From the NCBI GenBank assembly GCA_016415585.1, contig CP066552.1, positions 186,001-250,000 on the forward strand: a DNA stretch of 64,000 bases, in the 5' to 3' direction. The notes beneath the pieces are model-generated. The model did not search any database, was not told the origin of the DNA, and was given only the letters and a program-made list of their open reading frames with translations. Within the stretch, counting starts at the first letter, position 1, and every line of letters starts with the position of its first letter. Positions 1 to 10,055 of this stretch are shown piece by piece. This stretch comes from Pectobacterium carotovorum. Its GTDB lineage: Bacteria; Pseudomonadota; Gammaproteobacteria; Enterobacterales; Enterobacteriaceae. A program made the position numbers and the translations under genes.

Positions 1-618
1 CAGCGCGGTGGTCGGTTCATCGGCAATCAACAGCTGCGGATCGCAGGCCAGCGCCTGTGCAATCATTACGCGCTGACGCATCCCGCCAGACAGTGAGTGC
101 GGATAGCTTTTCATCACGCGATCGACATCTGCGATACGCACCTTGTGCAGCAGCTCACGGGCTTTTTTGTCCGCGCTGGCGGCATCGCAGATTTTGTGGT
201 CAAGCAGGGCTTCGGTGAGCTGATCGCCGACTTTCAGCACCGGATTAAGCGAGGTCATCGGTTCCTGAAAAATCATCGCGAGATCGCGACCACGCAGCTT
301 ACGACGCGCTTCTGCTTTCATGCTCAGCAGGTCATGCTGTTTGCCGTCGCGTGCGGTGAAACGGAGCGCGCCGCGTTCGATGTTGGCAGAATCCGCCAGC
401 AGCCCCATCACGGCGAGTGACGTCACGGACTTGCCTGAACCACTTTCGCCGACCACGGCGACCACTTCCCCTTTATTCACTGTAAAGGAAATGCCTTTTA
501 GCGCCTGATGCGTACCGGAACGGCCGCTAAAGCTGACGCTCAGATCGTCGATTTCCAGTACAGGTCTGGGGGCGTTACCGGGTGCTGTGGCGGCACCCGC
601 GTGCATGATATCCGTCAT
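1..618 (-). CDS. Peptide ABC transporter ATP-binding protein (5' part; 3' end outside window)
   Basis: This is the N-terminal 206 residues of a DppD/OppD-type ATPase that powers uptake of di- or oligopeptides at the inner membrane. The Walker A motif GESGSGKS lies near residue 45, the Q-loop FQEPMTSLNP follows, then the ABC signature LSGGMRQR and a Walker B LLIADEPTTAL at the window edge. The start at 618 has GGAGTG about 3-8 bases upstream; an in-frame ATG at 642 is an alternative. It lies 44 bp downstream of the dipeptide epimerase on the same strand. The pairing suggests murein-peptide (L-Ala-D-Glu) uptake, which is inferred from context. The C-terminal part is not visible. Confidence 0.85.
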   Translation of the reverse strand, partial: MTDIMHAGAATAPGNAPRPVLEIDDLSVSFSGRSGTHQALKGISFTVNKGEVVAVVGESGSGKSVTSLAVMGLLADSANIERGALRFTARDGKQHDLLSMKAEARRKLRGRDLAMIFQEPMTSLNPVLKVGDQLTEALLDHKICDAASADKKARELLHKVRIADVDRVMKSYPHSLSGGMRQRVMIAQALACDPQLLIADEPTTAL

Positions 619-662
619 GGTCACTCCGGTGGATGGTTTCATGGTTGCTTCGATTGATAGCG

Positions 663-1631
663 TCATAGCCAGATTCGGCCGAGGTTATAGGTCAGATAAG
701 GCGAACTGTCGGCGGCTAGCCAAATAGGGCCATCGAGATCGACGTGCTCGGCATCTGCGGCGACGGGCAGGGCGGCTTCCATTGCCATTGACGAGCCCAG
801 CGTGCAGCCGACCATAATGCGCAGGCCGTGAAAGTGGGCTTCGCGCACCATCGCCAGTGCTTCGGTCAGCCCGCCACACTTGTCCAGCTTGATGTTGATC
901 ATGTCGTAACGACGGCGCAGCCCGACGATGTCTCCGCTGTGGCGGCAGCTTTCGTCCGCGCAGATCGGAATCGGGTGAGAGAACCGCTGTAAATCCTCGT
1001 CTTTACCGACAGGAAGCGGTTGCTCAATCATGGCGACCTGATAAGGCAGCAGGGCCGTGGACAGGCTATGTAAATCGAGTCCGCTCCAGCTTGCTCTCGC
1101 GTCGATAATCAATCTGGCGTTAGGCGCGGCGGCACGAATGGCGGCGACCTTCTCCAGAATCAGCTCGCGATCCAGTTTGATTTTCAGCAACAGGGCGCCG
1201 TGGGAAACGGCATTGGATGCGGCGGCGGCCATTTTCTCCACGCTGTCGAGCGCCAACGTTTGCGCACAGACCACGGACGTGGGGGGATGAATGCCGATAC
1301 GCTGCCACAGCGTCTGTTTTTCCAATGCGGTGTTGAGCCGCCACAGGGCGCAGTCCAGCGCATTTCTGGCCGCACCCGGCGATAAATCTTTCTGGAGCTG
1401 TTCGATGGTCAGGCCGTGTTCTATTGCCTCACGGACCGCAGAGAGCTGGCGACATACGCTGTCGGCGGACTCGCCATAATGGGCGACTGGCGTACATTCG
1501 CCTTGTCCAATAAATCCTTTTTCTTCCAACGCGACGCGGATAACGGTAACCGCGCGACGCGTCCCGTTATCAACCGCCATAGGACGGGCTAGGGGCAGAT
1601 TGACCGTTTCAATTTGCATATGCCGCATCAT
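663..1631 (-). CDS. L-Ala-D/L-Glu (dipeptide) epimerase, enolase superfamily
   Basis: A 322-residue muconate-lactonizing subgroup protein similar to E. coli YcjG, which epimerizes L-Ala-D-Glu from recycled peptidoglycan to L-Ala-L-Glu in the cytoplasm. Visible catalytic elements are the KIK motif near residue 152, metal ligands in IIDARASW, EQPL and CADES, and the second-face lysine in INIKLDKCGG. It precedes the peptide ABC ATPase on the same strand. In-frame ATGs at 1628 and 1619 are possible later starts; 1631 has GAG eight bases upstream. The exact dipeptide specificity cannot be told from sequence alone. Confidence 0.85.
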   Translation of the reverse strand: MMRHMQIETVNLPLARPMAVDNGTRRAVTVIRVALEEKGFIGQGECTPVAHYGESADSVCRQLSAVREAIEHGLTIEQLQKDLSPGAARNALDCALWRLNTALEKQTLWQRIGIHPPTSVVCAQTLALDSVEKMAAAASNAVSHGALLLKIKLDRELILEKVAAIRAAAPNARLIIDARASWSGLDLHSLSTALLPYQVAMIEQPLPVGKDEDLQRFSHPIPICADESCRHSGDIVGLRRRYDMINIKLDKCGGLTEALAMVREAHFHGLRIMVGCTLGSSMAMEAALPVAADAEHVDLDGPIWLAADSSPYLTYNLGRIWL

Positions 1632-1710
1632 GATTTTTTCTCATCAACGCTCAGGGGATGAACGGACTATTTCATGATGCATCATCACTGACGAATACTT
1701 GTTCATCAGT

Positions 1711-1735
1711 AGGGTATAACCTCAGGTTATACCCT
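1711..1735. promoter_or_regulatory. Perfect 25-bp palindrome between epimerase and rph
   Basis: Twelve bases, a single central C, then the exact reverse complement (half-site AGGGTATAACCT). It lies 80 bp upstream of the epimerase start and about 55 bp upstream of the rph -10. No T-tract follows on either strand, so an operator is more likely than a terminator. The cognate regulator is unknown; a role in the peptide-uptake/epimerase operon is inferred from position. Confidence 0.45.
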
Positions 1736-1790
1736 AAGTTCAAGGTATGGCTTTCTGGTTGCGCTTTCCCGCAACGCGAAGGATTTCGTG

Positions 1791-1796
1791 TATAAT
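1791..1796 (+). promoter_or_regulatory. Likely -10 of the rph(-pyrE) promoter
   Basis: A perfect TATAAT lies 36 bp upstream of the rph start, followed by ACGTGCC. No good -35 hexamer is seen at 17 bp spacing, so activity rests on the -10 alone. Confidence 0.45.
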
Positions 1797-1832
1797 ACGT
1801 GCCAGTTTTCATTGACCCACCGGAGATGAGCC

Positions 1833-2549
1833 ATGCGCCCAACAGGCCGAAGTGCACAGCAAGTACGCCCCCTTACATTCACCCGTCATTACACGAAACA
1901 CGCTGAAGGTTCCGTTTTAGTCGAATTTGGCGATACCAAAGTGTTATGCAATGCCACGGTAGAAGAGGGTGTTCCGCGCTTTCTGAAAGGCCAGGGACAA
2001 GGATGGGTCACCGCCGAATACGGCATGCTGCCGCGTGCGACGCACAGCCGTAACTCGCGTGAAGCCGCCAAAGGTAAGCAGGGCGGGCGGACGCTGGAGA
2101 TTCAGCGCCTGATTGCACGTTCCCTGCGTGCGGCAATCGACCTGAAAGTGCTCGGCGAATACACCATTACGCTCGACTGCGATGTCTTGCAGGCGGATGG
2201 CGGCACGCGTACGGCGTCCATCACTGGTGCCTGCGTGGCGCTGGCCGATGCGCTGAACCAGATGGTTGCCAAGGGTAAGCTGAAAAAGAACCCGATGAAA
2301 GGCATGATCGCCGCCGTTTCCGTCGGTATCGTGAACGGCGAAGCGCTGTGCGATCTGGAATACGTGGAAGATTCCGCTGCGGAAACCGACATGAATGTGG
2401 TCATGACCGAAGACGGCCGCATGATTGAAGTGCAAGGGACGGCCGAAGGCGAACCGTTCAGCCACGAAGAATTGCTCACCCTGCTGGCGCTAGCCCGAGG
2501 GGGAATTGATACCATCGTTCAGGCGCAGAAAGCCGCCTTAATCGATTGA
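1833..2549 (+). CDS. rph: Ribonuclease PH
   Basis: A phosphorolytic 3'-5' exoribonuclease that trims tRNA 3' ends, normally a hexamer. The 238-residue protein has the family's full length, unlike the frameshifted K-12 allele. Conserved blocks include [17 protein letters not shown] near residues 79-95 and [18 protein letters not shown] near 115-133. The ATG at 1833 has CGGAGATGAGCC upstream, giving good Shine-Dalgarno spacing. It is first in the rph-pyrE pair; a hairpin with a T-tract follows the stop directly. Confidence 0.97.
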   Translation: MRPTGRSAQQVRPLTFTRHYTKHAEGSVLVEFGDTKVLCNATVEEGVPRFLKGQGQGWVTAEYGMLPRATHSRNSREAAKGKQGGRTLEIQRLIARSLRAAIDLKVLGEYTITLDCDVLQADGGTRTASITGACVALADALNQMVAKGKLKKNPMKGMIAAVSVGIVNGEALCDLEYVEDSAAETDMNVVMTEDGRMIEVQGTAEGEPFSHEELLTLLALARGGIDTIVQAQKAALID

Positions 2550-2554
2550 TTTTT

Positions 2555-2580
2555 AAAGCGACCAATGGGTCGCTTTTTTT
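2555..2580 (+). terminator. rph terminator / possible pyrE attenuator
   Basis: Nine-base-pair stem AAAGCGACC/GGTCGCTTT with a 4-nt loop, followed by a T run. In E. coli, a hairpin at this position between rph and pyrE acts as a UTP-sensitive attenuator. The same role here is inferred from position; no new promoter for pyrE is evident downstream. Confidence 0.8.
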
Positions 2581-2583
2581 ATG

Positions 2584-2660
2584 GCGTGCCATCCCTGGCC
2601 GCCACCCTTACGGGCCGTCGCAAGCGACGTTGAAAATTTCTCCCGGAAATTTTTTATGTC
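2584..2660. repeat. GC-rich hairpin element related to the insert in the 27.8-kb repeat
   Basis: This stretch has the same succession of short hairpins (CCCTTACGGG, then GTCGCAAGCGAC, then AATTTCTCCCGGAAATT) as the inner part of the repeat at 27792-27988 (CCCCTTCGGGG, CAGCGCAAGCGCTG, AAAAACGCCTTGCCGTTTTT). The stems are conserved in layout while their sequences differ. No coding potential is seen. Confidence 0.5.
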
Positions 2661-2692
2661 TGACCAATTTTATTTCTAATTAATAACTTAAT

Positions 2693-2819
<127 letters not shown>

Positions 2820-2842
2820 TCTGTAAGACGAGGAGATGCAGT

Positions 2843-3484
2843 ATGAAAGCCTACCAGCGCCAGTTTATTGAGTTTGCACTCAGCAAGCAGGTATTGAAGT
2901 TCGGCGAGTTCACTCTGAAATCCGGGCGTATCAGTCCCTATTTCTTCAACGCCGGGCTGTTTAATACCGGGCGCGATCTGGCCTTACTGGGGCGTTTTTA
3001 TGCGGAAGCCTTGGTTGATTCCGGCGTAGCGTTTGATTTGCTGTTCGGACCGGCTTACAAAGGCATTCCGATAGCCACTACCACTGCGGTGGCGCTGGCA
3101 GAACACCACGATCGTGACCTGCCGTACTGTTTCAACCGTAAAGAAGCGAAAGACCACGGTGAGGGCGGCAGTCTGGTCGGTAGCCCGTTACAGGGCCGAG
3201 TGATGCTGGTGGATGACGTGATTACGGCGGGTACGGCGATTCGCGAATCGATGGAGATCATCGGTGCGCACGGGGCGACACTGGCTGGAGTGATGATTGC
3301 GCTGGATCGTCAGGAACGCGGCCGTGCCGAGCTGTCCGCGATTCAGGAAGTGGAACGCGACTATCAGTGCACGGTGATTTCGATTATTACGCTGACGGAT
3401 TTAATTGCTTATCTGGCGGAAAAACCAGAGATGGCAGCGCATCTGGATGCGGTGAAAGCCTATCGTGAGCAGTACGGGATTTAA
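2843..3484 (+). CDS. pyrE: Orotate phosphoribosyltransferase
   Basis: Converts orotate plus PRPP to OMP in de novo pyrimidine synthesis. The PRPP-binding motif [13 protein letters not shown] lies at residues 120-132 and the catalytic-loop segment [11 protein letters not shown] at 99-109. From ATG 2843 the protein is 213 residues, exactly the E. coli length. GAGGAGATG lies just upstream as the ribosome-binding site. A longer open frame from GTG 2762 only translates the upstream repeat and should be ignored. The leader between the rph hairpin and this start is filled with repeat sequence, so any attenuation control would have to act across about 260 bp. Confidence 0.97.
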   Translation: MKAYQRQFIEFALSKQVLKFGEFTLKSGRISPYFFNAGLFNTGRDLALLGRFYAEALVDSGVAFDLLFGPAYKGIPIATTTAVALAEHHDRDLPYCFNRKEAKDHGEGGSLVGSPLQGRVMLVDDVITAGTAIRESMEIIGAHGATLAGVMIALDRQERGRAELSAIQEVERDYQCTVISIITLTDLIAYLAEKPEMAAHLDAVKAYREQYGI

Positions 3485-3498
3485 CGTAGTGAGTCAGG

Positions 3499-3531
3499 AA
3501 CCCGCCGGAAGAGAATATCTGGCGGGTTTTA
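3499..3531. terminator. Bidirectional terminator between pyrE and slmA
   Basis: Stem AACCCGCC/GGCGGGTT at 3499-3506 and 3521-3528, followed by TT on the plus strand. It sits between two convergent genes, so it probably serves both. Confidence 0.75.
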
Positions 3532-3548
3532 ATCTCTAAGAGCGGTGT

Positions 3549-4145
3549 TTAGTTCAACTGTGCCGCCAACAGCGGCCAGCGGGTGTCGAATTCCTGCGTC
3601 GGACGATAGCGGAATTCAGAGCGAATGAAGCGCGACAGCATCCCTTCGCAAAACGCTAACAGATGGCTAGCCAGCAGCGTTTCATCATGCTGGAAACCTT
3701 TGCCATCGCGTAGCTTGTGCTCGCGTAACACCTGACGCAGCTGCGATTCAATACGCTCAAACAGCTGGTTAATACGCCCCTGCAAGCGATCCTGTTCAAA
3801 CATCAGCGCGTGGCCGGTCATGATGCGAGTCAGGCCCGGGTTCCGTTCCGCAAACCCTAAAATAAGCAGCAAAATCAGACGAAGACGATTAAACGTTTCT
3901 TTTTCGTCTTGCAGAATCAGGTTAATGCGGGTGGTCAGGCTATCCTCAATAAATTCAATCAGGCTATCAAACATCCGCGTTTTACTGGGGAAATGCCGGT
4001 AGAGCGCCGCTTCGGACACGCCGACGTTCGCAGCCAGTTTTGCCGTGGTGATGCGTTGGCTACCGTCGCTGGATTCCAGCATCTGTGCCAGCGCCTGCAA
4101 AATTTCCTCGCGGCGATTCCTTTTCGTATTTTCTTTTTCTGCCAT
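3549..4145 (-). CDS. slmA: Nucleoid occlusion factor SlmA
   Basis: A TetR-family DNA-binding protein that binds SBS sites and FtsZ to block septum formation over the nucleoid. The helix-turn-helix [20 protein letters not shown] lies around residues 32-51. The start at MAEKENTK (4145) gives 198 residues, the E. coli length; an upstream in-frame start at 4181 would add 12 unconserved residues. Convergent with pyrE, as in E. coli. Confidence 0.97.
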   Translation of the reverse strand: MAEKENTKRNRREEILQALAQMLESSDGSQRITTAKLAANVGVSEAALYRHFPSKTRMFDSLIEFIEDSLTTRINLILQDEKETFNRLRLILLLILGFAERNPGLTRIMTGHALMFEQDRLQGRINQLFERIESQLRQVLREHKLRDGKGFQHDETLLASHLLAFCEGMLSRFIRSEFRYRPTQEFDTRWPLLAAQLN

Positions 4146-4273
4146 GTCTGAAAAGACCCTTGCTAAATATTTGACTGACAAGCACCCGTTAGCGCCACAG
4201 TAGCCATTTCTTTTTGGATAGATAGGCGCTGTGGCTTATAGGAATTTTTTACACTATGGGTGGCTGGATCGCG

Positions 4274-4732
4274 TTAGCTACGGCCAGAGTGGCCGAAGCC
4301 GCCTTCTCCACGTTCGCTGCCGACAAAATCTTCGACCAGATTGAATTCGGCCTGAACAACGGGCACAAAAACCATCTGTGCGATGCGCTCGCCCGGTTCA
4401 ACCGTAAACGTCTGCTGACCACGGTTCCAGACGGAAACCATCAGTTGCCCCTGATAGTCCGAATCAATTAGCCCCACCAGATTCCCCAGCACCACACCGT
4501 GTTTATGGCCCAACCCCGAACGGGGCAGGATAACCGCCGCCAGCCCAGTATCGGCAATGTGAATCGCCAGCCCAGTTGGAATCAGGGTCGTTTCCCCTGC
4601 TTTGAGTTCAATTGCCTGATCCAGACAGGCACGCAGATCGAGCCCAGCAGAACCTGGCGTGGCATAGGTCGGTAACGGAAATTGCTTCCCAACGCGCGGG
4701 TCAACAATCTTAACGTCGATTTTTTTCATCAT
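4274..4732 (-). CDS. dut: dUTP diphosphatase
   Basis: Hydrolyses dUTP to dUMP and PPi, keeping uracil out of DNA and supplying thymidylate synthesis. All five trimeric dUTPase motifs are present: [31 protein letters not shown] and the C-terminal [10 protein letters not shown]. Two adjacent ATGs (4732 and 4729) are possible starts, giving 152 or 151 residues. The gene overlaps the end of coaBC by about 20 bp, which suggests translational coupling. Confidence 0.97.
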   Translation of the reverse strand: MMKKIDVKIVDPRVGKQFPLPTYATPGSAGLDLRACLDQAIELKAGETTLIPTGLAIHIADTGLAAVILPRSGLGHKHGVVLGNLVGLIDSDYQGQLMVSVWNRGQQTFTVEPGERIAQMVFVPVVQAEFNLVEDFVGSERGEGGFGHSGRS

Positions 4733-5951
4733 AACGGCTGATAATCTCGTCGATTAATTTTTGGCCAAGCAGACGCTTGTCGCATTGCGGCAACGGCGTG
4801 TCACCACCTTGCCAAAAAAGGTGTAACGCATTGGTTTCACTGTTAAAACCATGCCCGGAAAGAGAGACGTTGTTCGCGCAAATCAGATCCAGCTTTTTAC
4901 GCGCCAGTTTTTGTCGGGCGTATTCTTCCACATTCTGGGTTTCGGCAGCAAACCCGACAACATAAGGACGATTTTTCGTCATGGCTGCGACACCGGCGAT
5001 AATATCTGGATTTTTGACCAGAGTGAGAGTCATTTCATCGCCCTGTTGGTTCTGTTTTTTAATCTTCTCATCGGCGATGTGTTTAGCACGATAATCTGCA
5101 ACCGCAGCACAACCGATCACAATATGCTGCTGAGCCGCATGCTCCATCACCGTGTGCTCCATCTCCAATGCGCTGCCGACGTCAATGCGTGTGACGCCCT
5201 GCGGTGTGGCGAGCGAAACCGGGCCGCTTACCAGTGTGACATTCGCACCACGGGCGGCAGCGGCCTGTGCGATAGCAAAGCCCATTTTCCCAGAGCTGTG
5301 GTTGGTGACAAAGCGAACGGGATCCAGCGCTTCCCTCGTCGGCCCAGCGGTGACCAGAATGTTCAGATGTTGCAGATCGTTGATGGCAGAAAAATGACGC
5401 TGCGCCAGCCCGACAATCTCCATTGGGTCGATCATGCGACCCGGCCCAACGTCGCCACATGCCTGGCTGCCGCTATCCGGCCCCCAGATCGGTAAACCGC
5501 GCGCGGCCAGCGTGCGCAGGTTGTCCTGCGTGGGCTCTGCGCGATACATCTGCTGATTCATCGCAGGGACAACGGTGATAGGGGCGGATGTCGCCAGACA
5601 GATCGTGGTCAGCAGGTCATTCGCCATGCCAGCAGCGACTCGTGCGATCAGATCGGCAGTCGCTGGGGCGAGAATGACTAAATCAGCCCATTTTCCTAAC
5701 TCGATGTGGCCCATTGAGGCTTCCGCCGCGGGGTCGAGCAGGTCGTCTGATACCGGGTAGCCGGAGACGGCTTGCAGCGTCAGCGGAGTGATGAAGGCTT
5801 TAGCGGCAGGGGTCATGACAACTCTTACATCGGCTCCGCTATCGCGCAGGCGTCGCACCAGTTCTGGGCACTTATACGCGGCGATGCCGCCGCTGATACC
5901 CAGCACGATTCGTTTGCCGGAGAGGGCATTCAGGCTGGAAAATTCCGTCAT
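4710..5951 (-). CDS. coaBC: Bifunctional phosphopantothenoylcysteine decarboxylase / phosphopantothenate-cysteine ligase
   Basis: Carries out two consecutive steps of coenzyme A synthesis. The N-terminal flavoprotein CoaC part shows GGIAAYK, the active-site His in [16 protein letters not shown] and the Cys-containing [12 protein letters not shown]. The C-terminal CoaB part shows [14 protein letters not shown] and the lysine motif EKIKKQ. Start chosen at 5951 (MTEFSS), the last of three consecutive ATGs, giving 413 residues against about 406 in E. coli. The frame stays open to 6110, but that extension has no family similarity and overlaps the region upstream of divergent radC. Confidence 0.95.
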   Translation of the reverse strand: MTEFSSLNALSGKRIVLGISGGIAAYKCPELVRRLRDSGADVRVVMTPAAKAFITPLTLQAVSGYPVSDDLLDPAAEASMGHIELGKWADLVILAPATADLIARVAAGMANDLLTTICLATSAPITVVPAMNQQMYRAEPTQDNLRTLAARGLPIWGPDSGSQACGDVGPGRMIDPMEIVGLAQRHFSAINDLQHLNILVTAGPTREALDPVRFVTNHSSGKMGFAIAQAAAARGANVTLVSGPVSLATPQGVTRIDVGSALEMEHTVMEHAAQQHIVIGCAAVADYRAKHIADEKIKKQNQQGDEMTLTLVKNPDIIAGVAAMTKNRPYVVGFAAETQNVEEYARQKLARKKLDLICANNVSLSGHGFNSETNALHLFWQGGDTPLPQCDKRLLGQKLIDEIISRYDEKNRR

Positions 5952-6140
5952 CATCATGGTCCGATTGAAAGTCAGAAGATGCGCCATTTTACCATAATCT
6001 TGCGGCCAGATAGGAATCTTAAGGTTGCTGCTGCGGTTTCCCGAAGAAGATTGCGAAGCGCTTCGCAGCTTTTTATCGCAGATATCGTCCTGTTTTTTCT
6101 GGCGTGACATGATGCCGTCGAGCGGTATAGGGAGAAGGTG

Positions 6141-6806
6141 ATGGGCTGGGAAAAGGGATTGGCACCGCGTGAAAAACTGGTGCGCTTAGGGGCGGAATCG
6201 CTGACGGATGCCGAACTGTTGGCGATTTTTTTACGCACAGGGTTACCCGGCGTGCATGTGATGCAGTTGGCAGAGGGCTTGTTGGCGCACTTCGGGTCAC
6301 TCTATCAACTGATGATGGCCGATCAGTCAGCGTTTCAGAATGCCAAAGGCGTGGGGATATCAAAATATACGCAGATCAAGGCGATCTCAGAGCTGTCGCG
6401 GCGGCTGTTTTTCTCTCGTCTGGCGAAAGAAGATGTCATGCTAAACCCAGAAGCGACGGGGCAATATTTGCAATTTCTCTTGTCTCGACGCGAACGCGAG
6501 GTTTTTTTAGTCCTATTTTTAGACAATCAGCATCACGTTATTCGCCATCAAGAGATGTTTGTTGGTACGATTAACAGCGTGGAAGTCCACCCGCGTGAGA
6601 TTGTGCGTGAAGCGCTAAAAGCGAATGCTGCCGCGCTGATTCTGGCGCATAATCACCCGTCGGGAAAAGCGGAGCCGAGTCAGGCTGACCGCGCGATAAC
6701 CGAACAGATTGTCAAAGCGTGCCTGTTATTGGAGATCCGCGTGCTCGATCATTTAGTCATTGGGCATGGCGAATACGTTTCTTTTGCCGAGCGCGGCTGG
6801 ATTTGA
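6141..6806 (+). CDS. radC: RadC family JAMM/MPN+ protein
   Basis: A 221-residue member of the RadC (YicR) family. The JAMM metal-binding motif [14 protein letters not shown] is intact near residues 170-183, and an N-terminal helix-hairpin-helix-like segment [12 protein letters not shown] is visible near residues 70-81. The biological role is unsettled; the historical link to DNA repair is not well supported. ATG 6141 has GGAGAAGGTG upstream; a GTG one codon earlier is possible. Divergent from coaBC and followed by the rpmBG promoter. Confidence 0.92.
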   Translation: MGWEKGLAPREKLVRLGAESLTDAELLAIFLRTGLPGVHVMQLAEGLLAHFGSLYQLMMADQSAFQNAKGVGISKYTQIKAISELSRRLFFSRLAKEDVMLNPEATGQYLQFLLSRREREVFLVLFLDNQHHVIRHQEMFVGTINSVEVHPREIVREALKANAAALILAHNHPSGKAEPSQADRAITEQIVKACLLLEIRVLDHLVIGHGEYVSFAERGWI

Positions 6807-6849
6807 CAGATATTTCCGCAATCCAATGGGATCTTTAGCTGTTCGGGAC

Positions 6850-6878
6850 TTGAGCACTTACGCTTCAGAGCGTATACT
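6850..6878 (+). promoter_or_regulatory. rpmBG sigma70 promoter
   Basis: TTGAGC (6850-6855) and TATACT (6873-6878) are separated by 17 bp. This strong promoter would give a leader of about 160 nt before rpmB. Confidence 0.8.
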
Positions 6879-6911
6879 ACGCCACCTTTGAGAATCTTGG
6901 GTGTGGCGTTA

Positions 6912-6978
6912 AGAGCCTATCTCAGCAGGTTTATCCTGATGACAGAGTCTTTTCAGTGAAGTTGCTGAGATGGGCTCT
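6912..6978 (+). promoter_or_regulatory. Long hairpin in the rpmB leader RNA
   Basis: AGAGCCTATCTCAGCA (6912-6927) pairs with TGCTGAGATGGGCTCT (6963-6978), a 16-bp stem with a single G-U pair around a 35-nt loop. It lies in the transcribed leader between the promoter and rpmB. Ribosomal protein operons often carry autoregulatory leaders, so an L28/L33-responsive structure is possible but unproven. Confidence 0.5.
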
Positions 6979-7022
6979 AAAGCCTGACGAGGCGGCCAAA
7001 CCCTATACGAAGCTCGAGCTGA

Positions 7023-7280
<258 letters not shown>

Positions 7281-7288
7281 GGAACTGA

Positions 7289-7459
<171 letters not shown>

Positions 7460-7475
7460 TTTCTGCTTCTTGATA

Positions 7476-7504
7476 AAAACCCGGCCTTGGTCGGGTTTTT
7501 TTTC
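7476..7504 (+). terminator. rpmBG terminator
   Basis: Stem AAAACCCG/CGGGTTTT (7476-7483 and 7492-7499), extended inward by a few further pairs, and followed by a run of T. Confidence 0.88.
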
Positions 7505-7678
7505 GCCATATGCCAGCCAGATGTCGATTTTTTTTAACTGCTTTGTGTTAAATACTGCGGGTAAAATAGAATAGGCTAGCCGTTGCCTTGTTTCCCGCTG
7601 CATCCCCTGTCTTGCGGGCTGTCACTGATGGTATCCTGCTGTTTATGCTAATGTAACCACCTTTATCAGGAGACGCAC

Positions 7679-8488
7679 ATGCCTGAATTACCTGAGGTTG
7701 AAACCAGCCGTCGTGGGATTTCACCGTATCTTATCGGCCACACCATTCTTTATGCTGAAGTGAGAAACTCACGCCTGCGCTGGCCGGTATCGGCGGAGAT
7801 TCTTTCTCTGAGCGATGAGCCAGTCATCAGCGTGCGTCGGCGGGCAAAATATCTGCTAATTGAACTCGCGCGTGGCTGGCTTATTGTGCATCTTGGCATG
7901 TCTGGCAGCCTGCGGGTGTTGCCGGAATATAGCGAGCCGGAGAAGCACGACCATGTTGATTTGGTGATGGACAGCGGTAAGGTGCTACGTTACACCGACC
8001 CTCGGCGTTTTGGTGCCTGGCTGTGGACGGATAATCTGGAAACCTGCTCGGTATTGGCGCATCTCGGGCCAGAACCGTTAGAGGCGGAATTCTCTGCAGA
8101 TTATCTTTATCAGGCTTCGCGCGGTAAAAAAACGGCCATTAAACAGTGGATTATGGATAACAAAGTCGTCGTCGGCGTAGGCAATATCTACGCGAGCGAA
8201 TCGCTGTTTGCTGCGGGTATCCATCCTGATAGAACGGCTGGATCGTTAAATGAAAACGATGCAGCCATATTGGTGAGCGTGATTAAACAGGTGCTACAGC
8301 TTTCGATTGAGCAGGGTGGCACGACGCTGCGTGACTTCTTGCAATCAGATGGCAAACCCGGTTATTTCGCGCAGGAGTTACGCGTCTATGGCCGCAACGG
8401 TGAACCTTGTCGGACATGCGGAACGCCGATAGAAATCGCGAAGCATGGGCAGCGCAGCACGTTTTTCTGTCGCCGCTGCCAGAAGTAA
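7679..8488 (+). CDS. mutM: Formamidopyrimidine-DNA glycosylase
   Basis: Bifunctional glycosylase/AP lyase that removes 8-oxoguanine and formamidopyrimidines from DNA. The N-terminal catalytic PELPEVE (Pro2, Glu3) and Lys57 (RRRAKYLL) are present, and the C-terminal zinc finger CRTC...CRRC closes the protein. The 269-residue length is standard. AGGAGACGCAC gives a strong ribosome-binding site. Confidence 0.97.
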   Translation: MPELPEVETSRRGISPYLIGHTILYAEVRNSRLRWPVSAEILSLSDEPVISVRRRAKYLLIELARGWLIVHLGMSGSLRVLPEYSEPEKHDHVDLVMDSGKVLRYTDPRRFGAWLWTDNLETCSVLAHLGPEPLEAEFSADYLYQASRGKKTAIKQWIMDNKVVVGVGNIYASESLFAAGIHPDRTAGSLNENDAAILVSVIKQVLQLSIEQGGTTLRDFLQSDGKPGYFAQELRVYGRNGEPCRTCGTPIEIAKHGQRSTFFCRRCQK

Positions 8489-8553
8489 TCGGCGTTACAG
8501 ATAAAATCTCAAACAAATAACAATGACGAAAATTCTTTTTAAGGGAAAAAAGC

Positions 8554-9528
8554 ATGCGGCGCATTTTGTTGATAAGAATAGATTTTCTGGGTGACATGGT
8601 ATGTACCACAGCGTTGATTCACTCTTTGAAAAGAAAATGGCCAACTGCCGACATTCATGTATTGGCGAATAAGTATAATTCATACGCGCTTGAAGATAAT
8701 CCAGACGTAAAAGAAGTGCATCGTTACGTTTACAGCAAAAGCCGAGAGAGAAATAATCGTAGTGGTTTAATCAGTTCATTAATCGATAAGTTTCTTTTGA
8801 TTATGCATTTAAAACGTTTGGATTTTGATTTGCTGATTATTCCTAATGGTGGGATGAATAAGAATGCAATTCAGTTCGCCAGATGGATGAATATTCCTGA
8901 TAAACGTTGGCACACGGCCGAGACAGAGTTTGACGATCGCAAGATCGAACATGTTGCTAATCGGCCAATAAAACATGAAGTATTAGCGGGGTATGACTTA
9001 GTGCCAGAGCTTGGTGTGACGAGCACAGATGATTTACGTCTTTATGTTTATCCTTCTCTGGGATTAAAAAATAAATGGTCAGAAACGTTAGAAAATAACG
9101 GTAAAGCGAATATCGGATTTTTTATATCAAATAAAGCACATGAGCGCCGTTGGCCGTGGGGAAATTGGTATTCGCTCGCTAAGTTACTTGGCAATGATTT
9201 CAATATTATTATTTTCTCTAATCCTGGCGAGAGGCCGGAACAAGATGCGCTTAATGGCATTACGGTTCAGTGTATCGATACTGAAACAGTGCCTGATCTT
9301 ATCGCAGCGATGAGCCGATTAGATCTGGTTGTTTCGGCTGATAGTGCACCCGTTCACCTTGGTGCGGCATTGCAGATACCGGTTGTCGGTCTATTCGAAG
9401 CAAGACCAGAGAAATATTTGCGTTGGTATCCGATTGGTGTCAATCACGTCTTGCTGCATTCAGGCAAATGCATCGACAGCATTAGTGTGGCTGATGTCAA
9501 AGAGGCCGTCATTTCTCTTATCCCGTAA
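8554..9528 (+). CDS. Glycosyltransferase family 9 (heptosyltransferase-like)
   Basis: A 324-residue GT9 protein. The N-terminal RILLIRIDFLGDMVCTTAL is the ADP-heptose:LPS heptosyltransferase signature, and the C-terminal DLVVSADSAPVHLGAAL is the nucleotide-sugar site. It differs from the WaaC, WaaF and WaaQ homologues also present here, so it may add a further heptose or other sugar to the LPS core; the acceptor is unknown. It is read from the plus strand, 65 bp after mutM and convergent with coaD (8-bp gap), so it is transcribed apart from the main waa operon. Its start has AAGGGAAAAAAGC upstream. Confidence 0.8.
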   Translation: MRRILLIRIDFLGDMVCTTALIHSLKRKWPTADIHVLANKYNSYALEDNPDVKEVHRYVYSKSRERNNRSGLISSLIDKFLLIMHLKRLDFDLLIIPNGGMNKNAIQFARWMNIPDKRWHTAETEFDDRKIEHVANRPIKHEVLAGYDLVPELGVTSTDDLRLYVYPSLGLKNKWSETLENNGKANIGFFISNKAHERRWPWGNWYSLAKLLGNDFNIIIFSNPGERPEQDALNGITVQCIDTETVPDLIAAMSRLDLVVSADSAPVHLGAALQIPVVGLFEARPEKYLRWYPIGVNHVLLHSGKCIDSISVADVKEAVISLIP

Positions 9529-9536
9529 ACGGATTA

Positions 9537-10028
<492 letters not shown>

Positions 10029-10055
10029 TCATTCACTGTCTGGGTAGCTACTGCT

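Noticed and set aside
4851..5495. 214-codon plus-strand frame opposite coaBC
   Set aside because: An antisense shadow of a clearly conserved gene, with low-complexity composition typical of such frames.
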